From positions 584,742 to 648,741 of the forward strand of contig CAUYUJ010014183.1 of assembly GCA_963575745.1 (NCBI GenBank): a DNA stretch of 64,000 bases, in the 5' to 3' direction. The stretch is from Prorocentrum cordatum (lineage: Eukaryota > Sar > Dinophyceae > Prorocentrales > Prorocentraceae). The notes under the pieces were generated by a model. That model saw nothing but the letters and a program-made list of their open reading frames with translations. It did no database searches and was not told where the DNA came from. This document shows, piece by piece, positions 20,201-29,781 of the stretch (positions are counted from its first letter, which is position 1; every line of letters begins with the position of its first letter). A program made the translations under genes and the position numbers.

Positions 20201-21904
20201 ATCCTAAGGCCGTTGCCACTGTGACTGTCATTGCGAATGCGACTGCGACTGCGAGAACAGCAGAATTCTACAACTGGATTCACACTTGAATCTTAAGGGG
20301 AATGCTTCCAGATATGCTTATACACATCGCTGGTAGGTTGCTTTGCCGAGACAATGTTCTTTCAATTGAGGTGCATGTTTCCGGGGCTCGCACCTTGCTT
20401 CTTACAAGAGAAAGCGACGGGTCACCAGACTGGGCCCCTGGCCCCAGAGTTACAATAACAACTGCCAAATCGCGCTCTCGCGTGGGACTTCGTTGCAATT
20501 CATTCAGACGCCGCGCCCTCGACACTCAGGAATCACGTTCTCGCTTTGGCTTCTCTAAAGATTTACTTGGGAATCGCGCTATCTCTCGAGACTTTCTCGC
20601 GATTCATGCAGAACGCACGCTTCAGCAACCCGCCTGCTCGCGCCTTCCAGACCCGCCTGTTAGGGTCAACCCGCCCGATCTGCCCGTCTGGCTCTGCCAC
20701 GTTCTTTCTGCTCCTAGCCCCCCTCCTGCTACTCTCTCTCTCTCTCTCGTGCTGCATCCTCCTCCCTAGCCCCTTGTCCTTTTCTTCCGTCCGTCCTCTC
20801 TTCCCCTGCCGTACAGTGCGGGCGCGGCCGCAAGAATCCCTCGCAAGAAACCCAATCCTGAGAACCCATGCGCGAGGTGCACCTGAAGGGAAACCTGGAG
20901 CAACCTGAACGCAGCAACTTCTCGAACGGGAGCGGGAAGTCACCGCGCAGCGCGAGGAGCGAAGAAACCCAGGATACCCTGACGAAAAGCATATGGTTTC
21001 TTGATGCGCGCCCCCACCCACTGTAGGGGCTGCATGAAATACACGTTGCAGGTAAGAAAGATATATCCCCCCAGCAGGTACGATCGAAGACGGAGAGGGC
21101 GGGTATCGAGGGTTTGTGATAAACGTGTTGAATGGTGCGCGAGCAGATGAGATCGAACATCTTGAAATTGTTGCGGTTGTTGTTGTTGTTGTTGGTTGTG
21201 GTTGTTGTTATGGTTGTGGTTGTTGTTGCCGTTGTCATTGTTGTTGTGATTGAAAACATGATTGTTTGTTGTTGTGGCTGCTGGTGCTGATGTTGTTGTT
21301 GTTGGTGTTGTCGTTGTTGTGGTTGGGTTTGCTGTTGCTGTTGCTGTTGCTGTTGTTTGTTGTTTGCTGTGTGGTGTTTGTTGTCTGGTGCTCGTTTTTT
21401 GTTGTTTGTTGTTTGTTGCTGTTTGTTGTCGTCGTCCCCCACCCGCGACCCACCCCGCGACCCCCACGCGACCCACCCGCGACCCGGCCCGCGACCCACC
21501 CGCGACCCACCCGAGACCCACGCGCGACCCACCTGCGACCCACCCTGCGACCCACCAACATGGCTGTAACGAATAAATCGGCGCCTGCGGCGGGCTCGTT
21601 GCATAATTTCTAATGTGGCGCCTGCGGCGGGCTTCTTTAGAGCCTCGCAGACTGCCGACGTCCCCGCCACCCCCTCACTCTTCTCCGCAACTGCGGGGTG
21701 CTACCCGTTCTTTCTGCACCAATTTCGATCGTCCCGAGAGCCGCCGTGCACGTACAGCATCCTCGGCGAGCCGCAGCCGGCGCCCTCGGGCACCCAGAGC
21801 AGGTCCGCCCCGCGCGCCCCGCGCTCCGAGTCGTAGCAATTGCCGGTCAGGCTGTTGTCGCAGTCCCAGTGCGTGCCGGGCCGGCGCAGCTCGTGGCGTA
21901 TGAC
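14356..21904 (-). CDS. Alpha/beta hydrolase, hormone-sensitive-lipase type, split gene
   Basis: Five exons on the minus strand join into about 321 codons: 21904-21742, 16940-16849, 16639-16052, 15841-15834 and 14467 to about 14356. A doubtful exon lies upstream at 23321-23148. The product carries YVHGGSF (oxyanion hole), DYPLSP, AGDSSGG (nucleophile Ser), SPWTNM, VASNELIMGD (likely acid) and GMWH followed by VFPMY (catalytic His). These are the ordered motifs of the alpha/beta hydrolase-3 family, which hydrolyses ester or amide bonds; the substrate is unknown. The length suits the family. The frame stays open across all joins, with matching phases at every junction. No start codon or signal peptide is located, so the 5' end is incomplete. 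Introns are 4801, 209, 210 and 1366 bp, starting GC, GA, GA and GC and ending AG. Confidence 0.75.
15378..15525. repeat. Inverted-repeat element, copy 1 (in hydrolase intron)
   Basis: Left arm TCCTCGGATTTCTTCGATCT and right arm GCGGATCCAAGAAATCCGCG face each other across a GC-rich centre that itself contains GGCGCGCC-like inverted words. Flanks carry GAACATGAAC on one side and CATGCACTTTTTC on the other. One of five related copies. Confidence 0.8.
15683..15815. repeat. GAC/ATC microsatellite
   Basis: Degenerate GAC and ATC triplets in the hydrolase intron D/E. The poly-Asp, Thr and Ser frames here are artefacts. Confidence 0.9.
15834..15841 (-). CDS. Hydrolase microexon D (8 nt), inferred
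   Basis: Eight bases supply the Gly-Met-Trp of GMWH, needed to join exon C to exon E in frame. Just upstream, the DNA reads IYEG before MWH, the usual family sequence, while exon C ends DISE. The direct repeat ATCTCGGAGG / ATCTACGAGG at the two intron ends leaves the exact cut ambiguous. The need for this segment is well supported; its exact borders are not. Confidence 0.5.
15842..16051 (-). other. Hydrolase intron C/D (GA-AG, 210 bp)
   Basis: Bounded by ATCTCGGAGG on the donor side and ATCTACGAGG on the acceptor side. The length is a multiple of three and the frame stays open, so a naive gene finder would translate it as protein. The interrupted EGMWH motif argues that it is removed. Confidence 0.55.
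16052..16639 (-). CDS. Hydrolase exon C (catalytic core)
   Basis: 196 codons in phase 0. It begins DYPLSP, then AGDSSGG with the nucleophile Ser near residue 48 of the exon (codon at 16498-16496), SPWTNM, and VASNELIMGD carrying the likely acid residue. The acceptor is CTCGTAG before GACTACCCG. This is the clearest cellular coding sequence in the window. Confidence 0.85.
16640..16848 (-). other. Hydrolase intron B/C (GA-AG, 209 bp) made of an inverted-repeat element
   Basis: It begins GACTTCGGAG and ends CTCGTAG before GACTACCC; GGACT occurs at both ends. Nearly the whole intron is copy 2 of the inverted-repeat family. Confidence 0.7.
16671..16830. repeat. Inverted-repeat element, copy 2 (fills a hydrolase intron)
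   Basis: Arms AGCTCTGCGCGGATGTCTTG and GATCCAAGAAATCCGCACGG, then GAGCT, with GGCGCC-rich inner arms. The outer sequence TTATGCAGCTTCATTC leads to the intron donor end. Among the five copies this one shows most clearly that the element can be an intron. Confidence 0.85.
16849..16940 (-). CDS. Hydrolase exon B
   Basis: The 92-nt exon reads SFQFSSPRTDGYEVFAPKLA then VVTLAL, continuing the HGGS motif of exon A and leading into DYPL of exon C. The acceptor is CCAAAG before GCTCGTTCC; the donor is GCTG before GACTTCG. Confidence 0.75.
17172..17292. repeat. GTT trinucleotide array
   Basis: About 120 bp of GTT with a few GGT and GCT steps. Confidence 0.95.
17545..18245. repeat. 73-bp satellite, type 1, about nine copies
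   Basis: GATCGGCGGGG-type words recur at about 17571, 17643, 17717, 17789, 17862, 17935 and 18008, a period of 72-74 bp. The unit carries AAAAACACATGGGATTTG, then CCACATTTCTGACATTCGG, then TGGCACCCCTCACGC. Confidence 0.9.
18545..18880. repeat. 73-bp satellite, type 2, five copies
   Basis: AGAACACCAT-type words start at 18551, 18624, 18697, 18770 and 18843, exactly 73 bp apart. The unit has CCAGGCCACATTTTGAATGC, then CCGGAGCCAACTG, then CACTTCGTGTTCTTCGTG. The same satellite recurs at 49020-49340. Confidence 0.95.
18885..19930. repeat. GAGGCT hexamer array, about 1 kb
   Basis: Long run of GAGGCT and GAGGCAGGCT. Minus-strand frames of over 400 codons here are Ala-Ser-Leu-Gln repeats caused by the array, not genes. 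Confidence 0.97.
19931..20200. repeat. 10-bp TAGGAATCCT-type array that flips strand
   Basis: From 19931 to about 20098 the unit reads TAGGAATCC plus two variable bases. From about 20098 to 20160 it continues as the reverse complement (AAGGATTCCT), then returns to the first orientation. TAGATTCTTA-like copies also occur at 18500-18540. Confidence 0.9.
21170..21425. repeat. GTT-rich array
   Basis: Degenerate GTT, GTTGCT and GTTTGTTGTT steps. It is the outer part of the left arm of the large inverted repeat. Confidence 0.9.
21330..21690. repeat. Large inverted repeat, left arm
   Basis: The reverse complement of this arm matches 22790-23080 in the same order: GCCCGCCGC, then ATTATGCAACGAGCCC, then GGCGC, then many copies of GGGTGGGTCGCG, then GACGACGACAACAA. 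The arms enclose hydrolase exon A and a local tandem repeat. Confidence 0.8.
21742..21904 (-). CDS. Hydrolase exon A
   Basis: The 163-nt exon reads VIRHELRRPGTHWDCDNS, NCYDSERGARGADLLWVPE, then PRMLYVHGG. LYVHGG is the oxyanion-hole motif; the Cys, Asp and Trp pattern looks like real protein rather than repeat. The acceptor is CCCCAG before GTCATACGC; the donor is CGGCG before GCTCTCGG. Confidence 0.7.
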
Positions 21905-21974
21905 CTGGGGAACAGAAATCCGCCGACCCTGTCGGCGTGTGGACGACGTATCCTGGTCTCGTCATCTTGCGTGG

Positions 21975-22125
21975 GTCGTCGTCGCCCACGAGATCGTCAC
22001 GTCGGCTCCAGGAGGGGTGGTCGGCTCCCCTCCCTCGGGGGAGCTGCCCACGACACCGCCACGTCGGCTCCAAGAGGGGGATTGGTCGACTCTCCCCGGG
22101 CGAACGGAGCAGCCACGACCCGGGG
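21975..22125. repeat. 62-bp tandem duplication
   Basis: CACGTCGGCTCCA occurs twice, 62 bp apart (at about 21999 and 22061), within a GC-rich stretch. Confidence 0.6.
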
Positions 22126-22129
22126 AAGC

Positions 22130-22760
22130 CAATCTGCCCCCCCCCCCGGAACACGGGGGGGAAGCCAATCTGAGCAACGTCGTAGCTCACTCGAAGGGAA
22201 GACCCTTCCCTTTTATCCCTTCCCCCCGAGAGGGGGTGGTGGGGTGGGGGGGGTCGCACCCGGATACCCGCGGGGGGGGGGCACCCGAGCGGCTCCCTTC
22301 GAGGGAAGGGAGCGGCCGCGACGCGGAGGGGAGCGGCCGCGACACGGGGGGGGAACCAATCTGAGCAACGTCGTAGCTTACTCGAAGGGAAGCCCCTTCA
22401 TCCCCAGGGGGGGAGGGGGTGGGGGGGTGGGGTGGGGGGCAACCAGGCGGCTCCTTTCGGGGGAGAGGAGCGGCCGCGACGCGGAGGGGAGCGGCCGCGA
22501 CACGGGGGGGAAGCCAATCTGAGCAACCTCGTAGCTTACTCTAAGGGAAGCCCGTTCCCATGTATCCCTTCCCCCCGAGGGGGGGGTGGGGGGTGGGGGG
22601 GGGGAGGGGGTCCCACCCGGATACCGGCGGGGGGGGGCACCCGGGCGGCTTCCTTCGGGAGAAGGGAGCGGTCGCGACGCGGAGGGGAAGCCAATCTGAG
22701 CAACGTCGGTGTTTACTCGAAGGGGGGGGGTCCCAGAAGGGGGTCCCATGGGGGGTCCCG
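22130..22760. repeat. 160-190 bp tandem repeat, four copies
   Basis: AATCTGAGCAACGTCGTAGC-type words occur at about 22167, 22358, 22516 and 22693, each followed by ACTCGAAGGGAAG and G or C runs. It lies between the arms of the large inverted repeat. Confidence 0.9.
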
Positions 22761-22789
22761 GATCAAAATACCGCCCTCCAAGGGCACAT

Positions 22790-23080
22790 GGCCCGCCCTC
22801 TCCCTCCCATTTCCGTCGAGGCCCGCCGCAAGCGCCGATTCACTTTACAGATTATGCAACGAGCCCACCGCTGGCGCTTTTCTTATTTGTCAAAGAAACG
22901 TGGGCGGGTCGCGGGTGGGTCGCGGGTCGGTCGCTGGGTGGGTCGCAGGGTTGGTCGCGGGGTAGGTTGCGGGGTGGTCGGGGCTCTGGGGTGGGTCGCG
23001 GGTGGACCGCGGGCGGGTCGTGGGCGAGGACGACGACAACAACGCAACAACGCAACGCAACAACGCAACAACTGTCCGCA
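22790..23080. repeat. Large inverted repeat, right arm
   Basis: Matches the reverse complement of 21330-21690 (see that entry). It contains the GGGTCGCGGGTGG array and a GCAACAAC array at its outer end. Confidence 0.8.
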
Positions 23081-23147
23081 CCGCGGAACCTCACATCAGC
23101 CTCACACTCAGAGACAACGAATGACCGTTTGGCCCCCTCACTCTGAC

Positions 23148-23321
23148 CAATGCACTTCGGAAATTTCCCGGGGTGCATTCTGGCCAGGATTTCGAAGAGA
23201 ACCCAGCCGTGGCGATGAGGCCTCTCCTGGACGAGCAGCGATGGCGGCACCCATTCCTCCCTTGAGCTTGGCCTTGCGCGTGGCCCTCGTGTCCAGGCAG
23301 CAGTTGGAATCGTTCGTCAGC
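23148..23321 (-). CDS. Possible upstream exon of the hydrolase gene
   Basis: The 58-codon frame ends NFRSAL and would join exon A in phase 0 as SALVIRHEL. The junction follows the same pattern as the other introns: ATTG before GTCAGAG at the donor, CCCCAG before GTCATAC at the acceptor, sharing GGTCA. The acceptor for this exon would be GAAG before GCTGACG. The first half is Gln/Gly/Arg-rich and not clearly protein-like, so this exon is doubtful. Confidence 0.35.
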
Positions 23322-23340
23322 CTTCTGGGAACACACTAAG

Positions 23341-23490
23341 ACATAAACATGAACCTTCGGAGGTCCGCGCGGATTTCTCGGATCGGCGTCGGAGCCCCCT
23401 GGCGCGAGGAGAGCGCCAGGGGCAGCGCCGGATGCGTCACCAAGGAGCTCCAGCGCCGATCCAAGGAGTCCGAGCGGAACTCCGAAAGTG
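23341..23490. repeat. Inverted-repeat element, copy 3
   Basis: Arms GGAGGTCCGCGCGGATTTCT plus CGGATCGGCG, and CGCCGATCCAAGGAGTCCG plus AGCGGAACTCC, with CCCCTGGCGC / GCGCCAGGGG as a perfect inner inverted pair. On the minus strand it ends shortly before the acceptor of the possible upstream hydrolase exon. Confidence 0.85.
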
Positions 23491-23494
23491 TGAT

Positions 23495-23755
23495 TTCTGA
23501 AAAATAAAAAACAAGGTACGACCGATATCATGATGCGATTGGCTCAAGATACGGACCAGGAATTCTGGAGTATCTTGCGGCCCTCGTTTCGCACCATGTG
23601 TGGAGCATTGGAGAAACTGAGAAATCCTGGGAAACCATGTGGCCATCGTGGAACGAATCTTTATCATGTTCTCTTGCTCCGAAGGCGGGTGGCAACGCCG
23701 GCGGCAAGAGGCAGAGAGAACGAGGAGGAGGAGGAGAAGGAGGAGGAGGAGGAGT
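23495..23755. other. No gene recognised
   Basis: Short frames only. It may contain the donor side of the intron holding copy 3, but no matching exon end was found. Confidence 0.4.
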
Positions 23756-23757
23756 GT

Positions 23758-23992
<235 letters not shown>

Positions 23993-24399
23993 TAATTATG
24001 TTGACGATCACGTGTGATGTATGCATTCGTTTACCTGTTCGACGCCTGGATATTGTTTTGTTCCTTCCAGTCATCGGCAAATTTGAACGGTGTATCGCAA
24101 GACCTTCTTCTGCGCCGCCAGTTTCGTGGCAAGCTGTGACGCTCCAATGGGGCAGTCTTTGTTACAGTTTAGTCAACTGCCGCTTGCCGTTGCGACACAG
24201 CCACAAACGAGACATACCGTGTTCTCGAATTCTTTATGGTAGGCCAAGGTATGTGAGCTGTGCAAGTCAATGCAATCCACTGTGCTCTTTTTGGGCACCA
24301 TAATCAAACCCTTAAACAAGCACTGGTGGAACGGGGCAACTCAAAACTTATCAGACATCTTATATGGCGCACAACCGCCACACGTGTGGCACCTGACCT

Positions 24400-25351
24400 G
24401 GGCGCTAATACCCCAAACTCGTTGTGGGCAATGAGCAGAAGCTGATCCTTAATCTGGCGCCTCTTGCGACGAAGGGTGGCCTCTCAAGGCGCGCGATTCC
24501 CATTATCCTCAATCGAAGCAAGCAGAGTGTGACCGAGGAAGTGGCATACCTGGAAAAGGATTGCCTGGGCGTGGGACCTGCTGTCCAGACGCTGCGTTGG
24601 CACACGCACGTTCTCAGCCCACTGTTTCGCGATACTGTCCACCATCACATTCAATATATAAGATAAGGGTCGGCCCCCTGGTCGCTGACTTAATCCGCAG
24701 ATCTGTGACTTTCAACCTTAGCTAAGTCAACTCCTCTGATGGGATGCTCAGCCAAGAGATCTTTGATATCCCACTACACATGTAAGTGTGATTCAAGATC
24801 GATAGCACTGCATGTCTTAATAAACTGCCTCGCCACGTAGGTCGAGCCGGGTACAAATAATCATTCTGCAACAAAGATAACAACTTTCAAAAACTGAAGA
24901 AATTTCGTTGCTTCCCACCTGTTGCCTGATTGACGCCAACCAGGCATGCTCCCGGACCCCACAACATGAACCGTGAGTTCTCTGGGATTATATCGACCCC
25001 CTTCTCACGTAGGCTTCCAAAAACTACCCAAGACAAGGCGACACGACGGAAGGGGGGGTCCTGCGAGTCAGGCCCCCCGTTAGCATCACCCCCTCCGAAC
25101 ACGAAACCGTCCACCACCGCCCCCCGGACACCATCCCCATGCGCCAAAGAATCGTTCCCATCTGGCGGCGGGGGAATGGCGGTCCAGCTGCGCGGCGTCA
25201 GCTCTCGCAGCCAACATCTATGACTAATTTCCCAGTCCGCTAAAGCACGCCTGCGGGCAAAATCGGATACCTTAGAGAACATGCTGCTTTCAGGACAACA
25301 CCAGGCTGTGCACGTCGCACCCAACAAGCTCACTACAACGTGTGCAGGCAC
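24400..25351 (-). pseudogene. RNase H-like C-terminal region of the non-LTR element
   Basis: The frame at 24887-25351 reads VVDGFVFGGG, then PPFRRVALSWVVF, like the first strand of RNase H (Asp-Gly-Ser followed by a second strand). Farther on, in another frame near 24660, comes YILNVMVDSIAKQWAE, which fits the closing N-x-x-x-D-x-x-A block. Catalytic Glu and middle Asp were not placed. Moderate call. Confidence 0.4.
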
Positions 25352-26065
25352 TGTTCCTCAACAGCCCTCATTCCTGCAGCCTCGCGCGCGGCCAGCTGCT
25401 CCCCGTGGCCACAGCCCGCAAGACTCCACGCCGTTCAAACTTGCCCTTCTTAGCCAGCTACTTCCGCGGACGATTGGAATCGCAAAAGTCTGGCACCAAT
25501 TCAAAACGTGACACGTTCCTCGAATTGGCTTTGGCGGCGGCCCACAGCTGGCGTTCTTTAGTCTGGGCCAAGGTTCCGAACGGGTCGGCGAATTAACCTT
25601 GCCGCGCCCTAGCTTGGTTTATGAGATCGCGAACCTCTCGCCGAGGTCCCAGGCACAGGCCCTTTGGGGTCTCCAACCCACGTCCGGCAGAGTGGCGGTG
25701 GTGGCTGCTATTGGGGCGCCTACCTCTCGCCATCGATTCAGTAACCTGCTGGCGTGGGCTCGATCTGAGCAAGCACTGTCCTCCAGACGCGCCTAATCTT
25801 ATCTACATCGAAACGGGGGTGGGCTAAAATCCGAAACCAACATCAATCGTGTCAAACATGGCGAAAATGGCAGGATCTCTCCGACCAGATGCTAACGCAA
25901 AGTCATGAGGCACCGTCCCCCTTTGGATGGAAACTCCCGCAATAAGCTCCAAAGAGCTCTCCGCCAAACAAGAACGACGCTGGGTGGGGCGCCATGAATA
26001 CCGAGCCTTCGAATAAAAAGAAAGACAAACTACGAGGTCAAGGCCATCTTACGGGGCCATTTCTT

Positions 26066-26254
26066 TCACAGTCGGTTACCCCGACCTAGCTTGCAGAGAC
26101 GGCGGAGCCTACGCTCAACCCCTTCTATTGTACTGGCCTGTTTTGGTCGCCTCGCTTCAACCTGGCCTCTAGCAGTGCCGAGATCCGCAGCAACGCGCTC
26201 GGCCTGCATTCCCACCCCCTTCTTCGAGGGTAAGTCCCTGAGTCTCACAGCCAA
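26066..26254 (-). pseudogene. RT thumb/connection region
   Basis: A 62-codon frame with VAADLGTARG and RRPKQASTIEGVERRLRRL. It resembles the basic segment that follows RT motif C in dinoflagellate non-LTR proteins known to me. It lies directly downstream of the VDD box. Confidence 0.4.
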
Positions 26255-26989
26255 GGCCGGGAGGAAGATATGATGCCCGTTGTCAAAGCAATATGGAGCC
26301 TACTGTCGCGCAGACCCTGGACTAATTATAAGCCCGCTCTCGAGAGCTTGGCAAACGCTCTGCCACTGCTGCAGCGCGTGCACTGCGCGCTATCGTCTAC
26401 CCAGGCGCGCAGGCAAGGACAAGGGGGTCCAGCGGCTACTTTTTCCACGGACGAAGTGCAAAGATGCCCCGCCTAAGTCCACCGCCCCGCTGCTTCGAGC
26501 GATTAGAGTCTCGCCGGGGCGCGCTGCCTGCGAGAAACCTCCTGCGCCGCAGCGTGGACCTAGAGCTCTAGGGCCAAATGGCAAAGAGGAAGCTCCAACT
26601 CCGAAGCGCGGTCCGGGACCAAAGACCCAACACAGGCGGTCGTAGAAACCTTATACATCCCAGAGCAAGCTACCGCTCTGGTAGTCAGGCAGGCCGGGAT
26701 AAGCTGCCTGCCCGTCTGTGACAAGCCTTGATAGCGCAACTTGCAGAGCAGAGTTGCCTGCGAGCGCCGCGCCCCGCAGCCCCGTTCGCTCCTTGGCCCA
26801 TCCTGCCCGGCCCGAAGTTCGCATTCGCCCCCGGAACCTAGCCGCCCAGGCCAGCGGGCCCATCGCTCGATCGGAGGCCTCGTCTTTGACCTGGAGCGCG
26901 ACGAGCCCGGCTGGGGCCTGGGGCCAGCTGACGCGCTGCTCTACCATGGCTTGGAAATCTCCCAGCTGCTGCAGGCCCAAGGGCGGCAA
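26230..26989 (-). pseudogene. Reverse transcriptase, with intact VDD box
   Basis: The upstream frame reads VEQRVSWPQA, then LAGNSALQVALSRL, matching the region between RT motifs 0 and A in this family. At 26415-26380, in another frame, the DNA reads LRAWVDDSAQ: the conserved motif C with both catalytic Asp codons present (GAC 26397-26395, GAT 26394-26392). A TAA follows 23 codons later (26327-26325). RT would copy element RNA at a nicked target; here stops and frame changes prevent a full protein. Confidence 0.65.
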
Positions 26990-28424
26990 CTACAGCAAAG
27001 CCCATCGGCACGGGGAACTGTCTCAGGCAAAGCCCATCGGCCCCGGGGTAAACTTTCTAAGACACTCCACGCCAACTGGGGGCCGCGGTTTCTGCTCGGC
27101 CTTCGACTGGGCCTTCGGCCGCAGGGCTCCGGCCCCCGGAAGACTCGAGCTGTCGCCCGCCCACGTCCTGGACCAGACTCCAGCCTCCACAGCCATCCTC
27201 CAGCAAGAATCACGCGCCGCGCCCCCCCCCCCTTGCCCGACCCCCCCCGCGTCGACTGGTCTTCTCTGTTGCGGTTGCGCAGACCGCGCCCTCCAGCCCC
27301 GCCCTGTTGCGTGACCGCTCGTGGAAGCGAGTCCGGGTGGAATTATGCGCCGCGCGCTGCGCCCTTATCGAATGCCGCCTGGGACTGGACTCGCCATCCC
27401 TGATATTCTGGCCCGGAGCTTCTCCGAGAACGCGCGGCCCCCGCGCCCGATCAGCCCGAAGCTGCGCGCTCGGCGGTGAGAGAGGCGACGCTGGCGCACG
27501 GGCATCCATGCCACGAGCCCACTCAACAAACAAAAACAACAACAAAAAACGCTTGGCCCGCGCTGCTCGCAACCCCGCGGGAGACTGACCCGATCCCACG
27601 GGGAAAGCTCACGGCGGCCCATCTATGGGCCGCAGGATCCCAAGATGAACGAACCAAAGTGGGCCCCCGGGCCTCCGACCGCAGCCGAAGCTCGCGCAGC
27701 TATGCGCGGTCTGTAAACCTACGCTGGCCCACGGGGCGCGCTTCTAGCACCGCGCAGAAGAAGCCCTCAAAGCGGGAGGTCCCTGGCCTACCTGCGCGGC
27801 CCCGCCCACGTCCAGGTAGGGCGCGAACAAATCCCTCGCGCAGGGGGGCGCGCTGGCCCGAGCCACGGGGTCTGCGGGCTGGCAGGTGTCGCGAGAAGCA
27901 GATGGCCAAGGGCAGGCTGCGGCTTCTCTGCTGCCGCCTCTGGCACTGCGCCGTTGTCTGGTTTCGGCGCAGGTTGCGCCGCCGCCAGCCGATCTGCGAC
28001 GCCGACCATGCCTGCCGACTTCGCGCTCCCGGGGGGGGGGGAGGCCCCTGTGCGCGAGGTGCCCAATGTCGCCGCGGCCATAAGCATCTGGGCCCCCGAG
28101 CTCCTTTTGCGTCGCCCAAGGCATCCCCATTCAAATTCGCAGAATTGCGGCACTGCCTTCCCGCCATGCCCATGTCGGACTGGTCAATGCACTCCGTGAA
28201 CTCGCGATGCCCAGGTTCGGCCTGCATGCCTCAATCCTCGTCCGTCAGAGAACTGAGCGGAGGTGGGCCCATGAATTTAATCACTGATTTCCGTCTCGAT
28301 GGAGCTGGACTTGTCCAACTGAATCTTGCTGTCTCGGTTGCCCGACTGCTTGGCTACCTCGAAAAAGCTTCAACTTCCTCGAGCGATCTCTCTGCCGGTC
28401 ACCCCCCTTCACGGGGGCCAGCGG

Positions 28425-28724
28425 TTAGACGCGCCTCTCTGCCAGCGGGAGAACCCGCCGAGATGCTCGACGCAGCTGGGTCTCCAACTTCAAATGTAGA
28501 CCGCAATGGGCCTTTCCCCGGTAGGCGCACGCCGCGTCGTCAACCGCGGAGGGTTCGACAAGTCTCGTCATTGAGGCCGACAGAGCCACATCGTCGATCA
28601 ATATGCTCTTCCCCGTGGTACACGCATTATCTGATCCACTCGCCGCGCGCATCGTGCCCTCCCCCAAGTATGGCTGCCCCACATGTTGTGAGTCCCGAGG
28701 CCGGCTCTGCGCTGAAGCCCCCAA
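28425..28724 (-). pseudogene. AP-type endonuclease (EEP), C-terminal part
   Basis: A 99-codon frame with SILIDDVALSASM, then YRGKAHCGLHLKLE. The family ends with a hydrophobic-Ile-Asp-Tyr strand and a His-x-Gly-Leu strand carrying the catalytic His. Here IDD stands for IDY, and AHCGL is intact. The N-terminal half (about 29100-28750) was not recognised. Confidence 0.5.
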
Positions 28725-29198
28725 CCGCCGGCCAGGGTGCGCGCGTGCTCTAGAGAAGCTTGCCCGACTGAGTCCGCCCGTCGGCGTTGGGGCTTGCGAG
28801 GCCGAGGCCCGCCGCGAGGTGGGCCCCCGCCGCTGCGATCGCCTGGCCCCCTATCTCCAAGAGGAATGCCGCAACATCTCTGATATATGCGCCCACCTGC
28901 TTCGCGGCCTCTGTCTCCCCCATCATGCGCAAACCCATGCGCTAGCTAGGCTTGTTGGCTAGATGGCGAACTAGCTGGACATGAATATGTTATTCGCCCC
29001 TGCTGACATGCCAGCTGCTCGCTTGACTCCGCGCGCTGCTAGGAAAGGGGCCACCGCCGCTCGGTGGCCTGCGCGGCCCCACTCAAGAATAACTTCACGA
29101 CGTTCCTTAGGCTAGGTGTACTTCGGAATCTTTGACGACATCGCGAAGACTCTCCAGCAGCAAGACCTTCGTCGGCAAACCCCAGCCAGAGAAGTTTC

Positions 29199-29650
29199 TC
29201 ACGCGCAAACGCTTCGCGCTTTGAGCTGCGACATCAGGAGCGCGACCCGCCGTCCTGCCCCTTGCTGGCTCGTTTGCGCGCGCCCACTAGCGGCCGCACC
29301 TCTCGTTCGGGGCGGGCCTGCTGGAGATCCAACTCGCCTTTCTCTCCCGCCACCGCTGGCCGGGGAAGCGGCTGCGACTGGCCAGCCCGCGGGCCAGGAC
29401 CTGGCGAGCCACCTCCCGATGCTGGGGATGCTGGGACCCCGCCTCCATGGCCTGAACACGGGTTTGTTCCCTCGGTTGGGGGGCCCTTCTGGCGCCTTGC
29501 GCATCTTCGCCGCCCTCTTCATGACCTCCTGAAGCTGGGCATTGTGCTCGTCGATCTTGGCCTCGGAGGCACCGCGGGACGCCTTGACCGCCTCGGACAG
29601 GTCTTGCAGCTGGGTCTCCCAAGCGTCGCTGAGAACCCTTCGACCAGCTG
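29199..29650 (-). pseudogene. Coiled-coil first-ORF region
   Basis: One open minus-strand frame reads SDAWETQLQDLSEAVKAS, then SEAKIDEHNAQLQEVMKRAA, then KMRKAPEG: a clear heptad coiled coil. It suits the RNA-binding or oligomerising first protein region of non-LTR elements. Further upstream, in other frames, come QFELEFNSESQLVEG and a Lys/Gly-rich WAQRGKGKGKDKG stretch. Confidence 0.5.
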
Positions 29651-29781
29651 CGACTCGCTGTTGAACTCCAATTCAAACTGGCCATCCAAAATCTGCTGGA
29701 CATAAACAGAAGCCGCCCTGCACGGAGTAGGTAACGCCACTGCTGGTAAGAACCGCGTCTCAAACGCAATATCCAATATTT

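Larger units (their letters stand above)
16941..21741 (-). other. Hydrolase intron A/B (GC-AG, 4801 bp)
   Basis: It begins GCTCTCGGG after CGGCG and ends CCAAAG before GCTCGTTCC, so GGCTC is at both ends. It holds GTT arrays, two 73-bp satellites, a 1-kb hexamer array and a 10-bp repeat, described separately. Short unassigned stretches lie at 16950-17160, 17300-17545, 18246-18545 and 20200-21165. Confidence 0.55.

Noticed and set aside
23527-23548. Possible third spliced-leader relic (ends ATTGGCTCAAG on the plus strand)
   Set aside because: Only the last 10-11 bases match; the upstream half does not, and it is not at the start of any element or gene.
27476-28753. 425-codon plus-strand frame
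   Set aside because: It lies opposite the non-LTR element, whose endonuclease and RT pieces read on the minus strand; composition is Arg/Pro/Ser-rich without domains.
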